From: UBA1425 sp051881715
GTDB taxonomy: Bacteria > Bacillota > Clostridia > Oscillospirales > Acutalibacteraceae
Direction of reading: 5' to 3'
Length of the DNA stretch: 9,484 nucleotides
Assembly (NCBI GenBank): GCA_051881715.1
Contig: JBJEQK010000131.1
Location: 1 to 9,484 of the forward strand
Part shown: positions 5,878 through 9,484 of the stretch, in pieces
Numbering within the stretch: position 1 is the first letter of the stretch
How the letters are laid out: every line of letters begins with the position of its first letter
Program-made: the position numbers and the translations under genes
The notes under the pieces: model-generated
Database searches by the model: none
The model's input: only the letters and a program-made list of their open reading frames with translations
Told to the model about the DNA's origin: nothing

Positions 5878-5881
5878 GGAG
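5878..5881 (+). promoter_or_regulatory. Ribosome binding site setting a TTG start for dapA
   Basis: AAAAAGGAG ends at 5881, 8 bases before TTG at 5890-5892. No ATG in frame is near, and the protein homology begins at this point, so TTG is the probable start. Confidence 0.7.
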
Positions 5882-5889
5882 TGTTGGAT

Positions 5890-6780
5890 TTGAAGAAAAA
5901 CAGTGTTTTTAAGGGCGTAGCCACAGCGCTGATTACCCCGCTGACCGAAAAAGGAATCGACTACGACAAGTTCGGCGCAGTCATCGACTGGCAGATCGAG
6001 CAGGGGATCGACGCTTTGGTCATATGCGGCACCACGGGCGAGGGTAGTACGCTCAACGACCGGGAGCACTGCGATGCGCTGGAGTACGCCGTCAAGCGTG
6101 CGAACGGCAGAGTGCCGATGATCGCCGGTACCGGCTCCAACGATACGGCGTATGCCATCGAACTGACGAAGCACGCGTGCAAAATCGGCTACGACGGGAT
6201 GCTTTTGGTCTCTCCCTACTACAACAAGGCGACGCAAAAGGGTCTCGTGAAGTCCTTTGCAGCGATTGCCGATGCGAGCACCAAGCCCTGCATCCTCTAC
6301 AATGTTCCGTCCAGAACCGGCGTCAACATCGAGCCGGAGACCTATGCGGCGCTTGCGGATCACCCCATGATCAGCGGCATCAAGGAGGCGGGCGGCAACA
6401 TCTCCAAGGTCGCAGAGGCCATGGCGCTGGTGGGCGACAAGCTGGACATCTATTCCGGCAACGACGACCAGATCGTCCCGATCCTCTCTCTGGGTGGTTC
6501 GGGCGTGATTTCCGTGCTTTCCAACATTCTGCCCCGAGAGACGGTGGCGATGTGCAAAAAATACTTTGACGGCGATGTCAAGGGTGCGGCGCAGATGCAG
6601 CTGCACTATCTCCCGCTGATCAAGGCGCTGTTCTGCGAGGTCAACCCCATCCCGGTCAAGGCGGCAATGGCGGCCATGGGCTTCTGCGAAAACTATGTGC
6701 GCTTGCCCCTGACCACCATGGAGGAAGACCACAGAGAGCATATGCTTGCGCTCATGCGCGCAGAGGGTCTGCGTGTCTAA
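5890..6780 (+). CDS. dapA: 4-hydroxy-tetrahydrodipicolinate synthase
   Basis: This enzyme condenses pyruvate with aspartate semialdehyde, the first committed step to diaminopimelate and lysine (EC 4.3.3.7), in the cytoplasm. The product has 296 residues (E. coli 292) as a single TIM barrel. Numbering is E. coli plus 4 throughout the catalytic region: T48, T49 in GTTGE, Y111 in SPYYN, Y137 in LYNVP, R142, and the Schiff-base lysine K165 in GIKEA. All are present, so it should be active. In the allosteric lysine pocket, N84, H60 and Y110 are kept, but E. coli H53 is Asp (D57) and E84 is Tyr (Y88), suggesting weak or absent lysine inhibition. The start is TTG at 5890, after AAAGGAG. An upstream in-frame ATG at 5782 lies inside the riboswitch and is false. 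It is first gene of the dapA-ddh-lysA operon. Confidence 0.96.
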   Translation: MKKNSVFKGVATALITPLTEKGIDYDKFGAVIDWQIEQGIDALVICGTTGEGSTLNDREHCDALEYAVKRANGRVPMIAGTGSNDTAYAIELTKHACKIGYDGMLLVSPYYNKATQKGLVKSFAAIADASTKPCILYNVPSRTGVNIEPETYAALADHPMISGIKEAGGNISKVAEAMALVGDKLDIYSGNDDQIVPILSLGGSGVISVLSNILPRETVAMCKKYFDGDVKGAAQMQLHYLPLIKALFCEVNPIPVKAAMAAMGFCENYVRLPLTTMEEDHREHMLALMRAEGLRV

Positions 6781-6806
6781 CTTTAATGTATACAGATTTT
6801 GAATGC

Positions 6807-6813
6807 AGAGGTG
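6807..6813 (+). promoter_or_regulatory. Ribosome binding site of ddh
   Basis: AGAGGTG lies 10 bases before the ATG at 6824. The in-frame ATG at 6803 sits just before this site and lacks its own, so the start is 6824. Confidence 0.65.
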
Positions 6814-6823
6814 TGAAAGAAAT

Positions 6824-7807
6824 ATGATTAGAATCGGTATTGCGGGCTACGGCAATTTGGGTAAGGGCGTGGAGGCAGCTGTCAAAAACAGCCCCGACAT
6901 GGAGCTTGCCGCCATCTTTACCCGCCGTGACCCCGCATCGGTAAAGCCCAGAACCCAAGGCGTCCCTGTGGTTCCCTTTGCGCATATTGCGGAGTATGCG
7001 GACAAAGTGGATGTGGTCGTCAACTGCGGCGGCAGTGCGACGGACCTTCCGGTGACGACCCCGAAAATTGCCGCCCTTTTCAATGTGGTGGACAGCTTCG
7101 ATACCCACGCGAAGATCCCGGAGCATTTTGCCAATGTGGACGCTGCTGCCAAGAACGGCGGGCACATTGCGATCATCTCCGTGGGCTGGGATCCCGGGAT
7201 GTTCTCCCTGAACCGTATGTACATGAACGCCATTCTTCCCAATGGCAGTGACTATACTTTCTGGGGCAGAGGCGTCAGTCAGGGACACTCCGACGCCATT
7301 CGCCGCATCGACGGCGTGGTGGATGCCAGACAGTACACCGTGCCCGTGGAAGAAGCGGTGGCAAGAGTACGCGCCGGCGAGAACCCCACGCTCACCACCC
7401 GGGAAAAGCATACCCGCGAGTGCTATGTGGTCGCCGAGGACGGCGCAGACAAGGCACAGATCGAGAACGAGATCAAGACCATGCCCAACTACTTTGCGGA
7501 CTACGACACGACGGTGTATTTCATCTCCATGGACGAGCTTCGCGAAAAGCACATGGGCATTCCCCATGGAGGCAGTGTGATCCGCAGCGGTTCTACCGGC
7601 TGGGATCTGACGACGAAGCACACCATTGAGTACAGCCTCAAGCTGGAATCCAACCCCGAGTTTACCGGCAGTGTGCTGGCGGCCTACGCAAGAGCCGCCT
7701 ACAAAATGCGCCGGAACGGCGAGAGCGGCTGCAAGACTGTTTTTGATGTGGCGCCGGCACAGCTGATGCAAGAGAGCGGCGAAGCACTGCGTGCGCATCT
7801 TCTGTAA
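6824..7807 (+). CDS. ddh: meso-diaminopimelate D-dehydrogenase
   Basis: This enzyme catalyses reversible NADPH-dependent reductive amination of tetrahydrodipicolinate with ammonia to meso-diaminopimelate (EC 1.4.1.16). It replaces the four-step succinylase or acetylase branch. The product has 327 residues, close to the C. glutamicum enzyme (320). The N-terminal Rossmann fold starts IGIAGYGNLGKG (4-15), and TRR at 33-35 is placed to hold the NADP 2'-phosphate. Substrate-site blocks are SFDTH (92-96), GWDPGMFS (122-129) and FWGRGVSQGHSDA (148-159), each matching the C. glutamicum motifs I recall; W123 and D124 are the key residues. The C-terminal segment SNPEFT is also conserved. The start is the ATG at 6824, as AGAGGTG lies 10 bases upstream. 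The gap is 43 bases from dapA and 17 to lysA, with no terminator, so it is mid-operon. Confidence 0.95.
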   Translation: MIRIGIAGYGNLGKGVEAAVKNSPDMELAAIFTRRDPASVKPRTQGVPVVPFAHIAEYADKVDVVVNCGGSATDLPVTTPKIAALFNVVDSFDTHAKIPEHFANVDAAAKNGGHIAIISVGWDPGMFSLNRMYMNAILPNGSDYTFWGRGVSQGHSDAIRRIDGVVDARQYTVPVEEAVARVRAGENPTLTTREKHTRECYVVAEDGADKAQIENEIKTMPNYFADYDTTVYFISMDELREKHMGIPHGGSVIRSGSTGWDLTTKHTIEYSLKLESNPEFTGSVLAAYARAAYKMRRNGESGCKTVFDVAPAQLMQESGEALRAHLL

Positions 7808-7824
7808 GGCAGGGGGCGATATAT

Positions 7825-9120
7825 ATGGTATGTGACAACTTAACTGTCGGTGCAAACGGACATCTGTATTTTGCAGGGCTGGACACGGTCAAACTTGCCA
7901 AAGAGTACGGTACGCCGACCTATTTTATGGATGAAAACAAGATTCGGGAGAAGTGCCGCATCTACACACAGACGCTCAAAGAATGCTTCGGAGACAAGGC
8001 GTTGCCGCTGTATGCGAGCAAGGCGTTCTCCATCAAGCAGATGTACAGAATTTTGAGCGAGGAGCACATGGGCATCGACGTGGTCTCCCCGGGCGAAATC
8101 TACACAGCCTGCGCCGCAGGCTTCCCCATGGAGCGTGCCTTCTTCCACGGCAACAACAAGTCGGACGAGGAGATCGCCTATGCCATGGACAAGCAGATCG
8201 GCTATTTCATCGTGGACAATTTCGACGAGCTTGCCGCCGTGCAGGCAGAGGCGGCGAAGCGAGGCATCGTGCAGAAGATCCTTCTGCGGGTGACGCCGGG
8301 CATCGACCCCCACACCCACCAGAAGATCTCCACCGGCAACGTGGATTCTAAGTTCGGCGTGGCCATGCAGACCGGTCAAGCGGTTGAGTTCGCAAAGCAG
8401 GCGCTGTCCATGGAAAACCTTTCACTCAAGGGCTTCCACTGCCATGTGGGCTCTCAGCTGTTTGATATCGAGCCTCTGCGGGAGGCCGGCAGAACCATGG
8501 TGCAGTTCACGGCGCAGATTCGTGATCAGTTCGGCTATACGGCGGAGCTGATTGACTTGGGCGGCGGATTGGGCGTGCGCTATGTGGACAGCGACCCTGA
8601 AATCGACCTTGCGGCCTCTATCCGTGAGATCGCCGGTGTGGTCAAGGCGGAGTGTGCGGCGCTGAATCTGGACGTTCCGGCGATCCTGATGGAGCCGGGC
8701 AGGAGCATTGTGGCGGACGCAGGTCTGACCCTGTACACCGTCGGCAGTAAAAAGGAGATCTCCGGCATCAAGAACTATGTCTCCATCGACGGCGGTATGA
8801 CGGACAATCCCCGCTACACCCTGTATTCCTCCGACTACACCGTCATCAATGCAGGAAAGATGCACGAAAAGGCGGACTATGTCTGCTCTGTGGCGGGCAA
8901 GTGCTGTGAAAGCGGCGACCTGATCCAGGAGGGCGTGCACATCGTCACGCCGGAACGGGGCGACATTTTGGCGGTCTGTACAACGGGTGCATACAATTAT
9001 TCCATGTCCTCCAACTACAACGCCATCCCCAGACCGCCTGTGGTCATGATTCGGGATGCAAAGGCGTATGTCGCCGTGGAGCGGGAAACCTTTGACGACA
9101 TGATCTGCTGTCAAAAGTGA
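7825..9120 (+). CDS. lysA: Diaminopimelate decarboxylase
   Basis: This PLP enzyme removes CO2 from meso-diaminopimelate to give L-lysine (EC 4.1.1.20), the last step of the pathway. It has 431 residues, the usual length, of the fold-type III (alanine racemase-like) class. The PLP lysine is K66 in YASKAFS. HGNNKS is at 108-113. HCHVGSQ (205-211) and GGGLG (246-250) bind the cofactor phosphate region. EPGRS is at 290-294 and contacts substrate. The catalytic Cys block is GKCCESGD (358-365), with C361 the probable proton donor from the partner subunit. GAYNYSMSSNYN (388-399) completes the site. The active enzyme is a dimer with shared active sites. AGGGGGC precedes the ATG by 7-8 bases. It is the last gene of the operon and ends 5 bases before an inverted-repeat element that may have inserted there. 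Confidence 0.97.
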   Translation: MVCDNLTVGANGHLYFAGLDTVKLAKEYGTPTYFMDENKIREKCRIYTQTLKECFGDKALPLYASKAFSIKQMYRILSEEHMGIDVVSPGEIYTACAAGFPMERAFFHGNNKSDEEIAYAMDKQIGYFIVDNFDELAAVQAEAAKRGIVQKILLRVTPGIDPHTHQKISTGNVDSKFGVAMQTGQAVEFAKQALSMENLSLKGFHCHVGSQLFDIEPLREAGRTMVQFTAQIRDQFGYTAELIDLGGGLGVRYVDSDPEIDLAASIREIAGVVKAECAALNLDVPAILMEPGRSIVADAGLTLYTVGSKKEISGIKNYVSIDGGMTDNPRYTLYSSDYTVINAGKMHEKADYVCSVAGKCCESGDLIQEGVHIVTPERGDILAVCTTGAYNYSMSSNYNAIPRPPVVMIRDAKAYVAVERETFDDMICCQK

Positions 9121-9125
9121 GTTGA

Positions 9126-9286
9126 GGCAACACCGCACAAATCGCGGCGCACGCCTTGCTTGAATCTTCTTCCGTCAGCTTGCACAAAAATCCCTTGACT
9201 TGCGTCAGCAAGTCGGCGGTCTTTCTGTACAACCTGACGAAAAATCTTGCTTCGCAATCCGCACACCCCGATTGTGCGGCGTTGCC
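9126..9286. mobile_element. Non-autonomous MITE-like element, 161 bp
   Basis: The ends are inverted repeats. The left begins GGCAACACCGCACAA (9126-9140) and the right ends TTGTGCGGCGTTGCC (9272-9286), with one mismatch; similarity runs on to about 22 bp with a 1-base indel. TTGA is found directly outside both ends (9122-9125 and 9287-9290), a possible target duplication. Inside, GACTTGC/GCAAGTC (9197-9214) makes a perfect short hairpin, and CGTCAG/CTGACG (9173-9178, 9234-9239) makes a wider one, so the whole unit can fold as a long stem. It has no transposase and no gene. I recall similar repeats spread through gut Ruminococcaceae genomes, unverified. Its position right after lysA means it may also shape the 3' end of the operon mRNA. 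Confidence 0.65.
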
Positions 9287-9289
9287 TTG

Positions 9290-9316
9290 AAAAAGGCTGC
9301 TCATTCGGGCAGCCTT
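9290..9316 (-). terminator. Intrinsic terminator for a leftward transcript
   Basis: AAGGCTGC (9293-9300) pairs with GCAGCCTT (9309-9316) across an 8-base loop. On the minus strand the hairpin is followed by a U-run from the five As at 9290-9294. On the plus strand the tail is poor (TTAACTT). It suggests a leftward gene to the right of the window, but it could also stop some lysA transcript. Confidence 0.6.
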
Positions 9317-9484
9317 AACTTGTCGAAAAGGTGATTTCTTCAAGCACGCAGAGGCGGCATGAATTGGCACAGTGCTGCTGTTTTCGGTTTCTCCTGCACT
9401 GTCGTGTATGCACTTGGGCGACGTCATCTGCAGCTTGGCTCCCCTGCGAGGCAATGTCATTAACTTAAGAACGAAAGAAAAAGT
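9317..9484. other. Right edge, no gene supported
   Basis: No convincing coding region is seen. A leftward open frame with an ATG at 9458-9460 has no ribosome site, runs through the terminator and the inverted-repeat element into lysA, and looks like chance. A short CAGTGC/GCACTG inverted repeat lies at 9370-9401. The stretch may belong to another intergenic repeat. Confidence 0.4.

Noticed and set aside
5857..6741. 294-residue leftward open frame opposite dapA
   Set aside because: Antisense shadow; the plus strand encodes an intact, fully motif-bearing DapA.
6752..7855. 367-residue leftward open frame opposite ddh
   Set aside because: Antisense shadow in high-G+C coding sequence; no family features, and it spans two intergenic gaps of the real operon.
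9044..9460. 138-residue leftward open frame at the right edge
   Set aside because: No ribosome site, reads through a terminator, the inverted-repeat element and the end of lysA; better explained as translation of repeat DNA.
1..9484. CRISPR array, tRNA or rRNA gene
   Set aside because: No regularly spaced repeats, and no cloverleaf or rRNA signatures seen on either strand.

Overview
The window reads as the chromosome of a Gram-positive anaerobe, most likely a gut Clostridia member near Oscillospiraceae/Ruminococcaceae. The grounds are a lysine riboswitch followed by dapA-ddh-lysA (the diaminopimelate dehydrogenase route), strong AGGAGG-type ribosome sites, Clostridia-like OhyA and UspA proteins, and a short terminal-inverted-repeat element of a kind I associate from memory with these genomes. 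The taxonomic call is inference; no rRNA or other marker gene is present.

Region 1 (162-4793) is a fatty-acid modification locus. A TetR-type repressor gene faces left (162-731) from a good sigma-70 promoter (761-789) that overlaps a palindromic operator candidate. To its right, a structured leader (a 58-bp imperfect palindrome at 819-876) precedes a small beta-rich protein (957-1253). This overlaps by 4 bases the first of two tandem, diverged oleate hydratase (OhyA/MCRA) genes (1250-3028 and 3045-4793). The arrangement suggests a regulator sensing a fatty acid or related amphiphile and controlling a three-gene operon that hydrates unsaturated fatty acids at the membrane. Both hydratases keep the GGGIAG dinucleotide site and the catalytic Glu and Tyr. 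They share departures from the usual family motif (RGERE instead of RGGRE; Tyr for Trp before the active-site His-Ser).

Region 2 (4794-5024) is a convergent intergenic stretch. It holds five consecutive hairpins, one of which is a strong bidirectional intrinsic terminator (4885-4924).

Region 3 (5025-5486, minus strand) encodes a short UspA-fold protein with a degenerate ATP motif, divergent from the lysine operon.

Region 4 (5596-9120) is a complete regulated operon. It has an extended -10 promoter, a lysine riboswitch aptamer (5638-5796), and a terminator (5839-5868) whose left arm can pair alternatively with the 3' P1 strand. Then come dapA, ddh and lysA, together giving aspartate semialdehyde plus pyruvate to lysine, apart from dihydrodipicolinate reductase (dapB), which is not here. 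DapA lacks part of the E. coli lysine-inhibition site, so control may rest mainly on the riboswitch.

Region 5 (9121-9484) contains a 161-bp non-coding element with about 22-bp inverted ends and a possible TTGA target duplication directly after the lysA stop. A terminator for a leftward transcript and unassigned sequence follow. Base composition is visibly lower in G+C in the TetR-ohyA half than in the dapA-lysA half.
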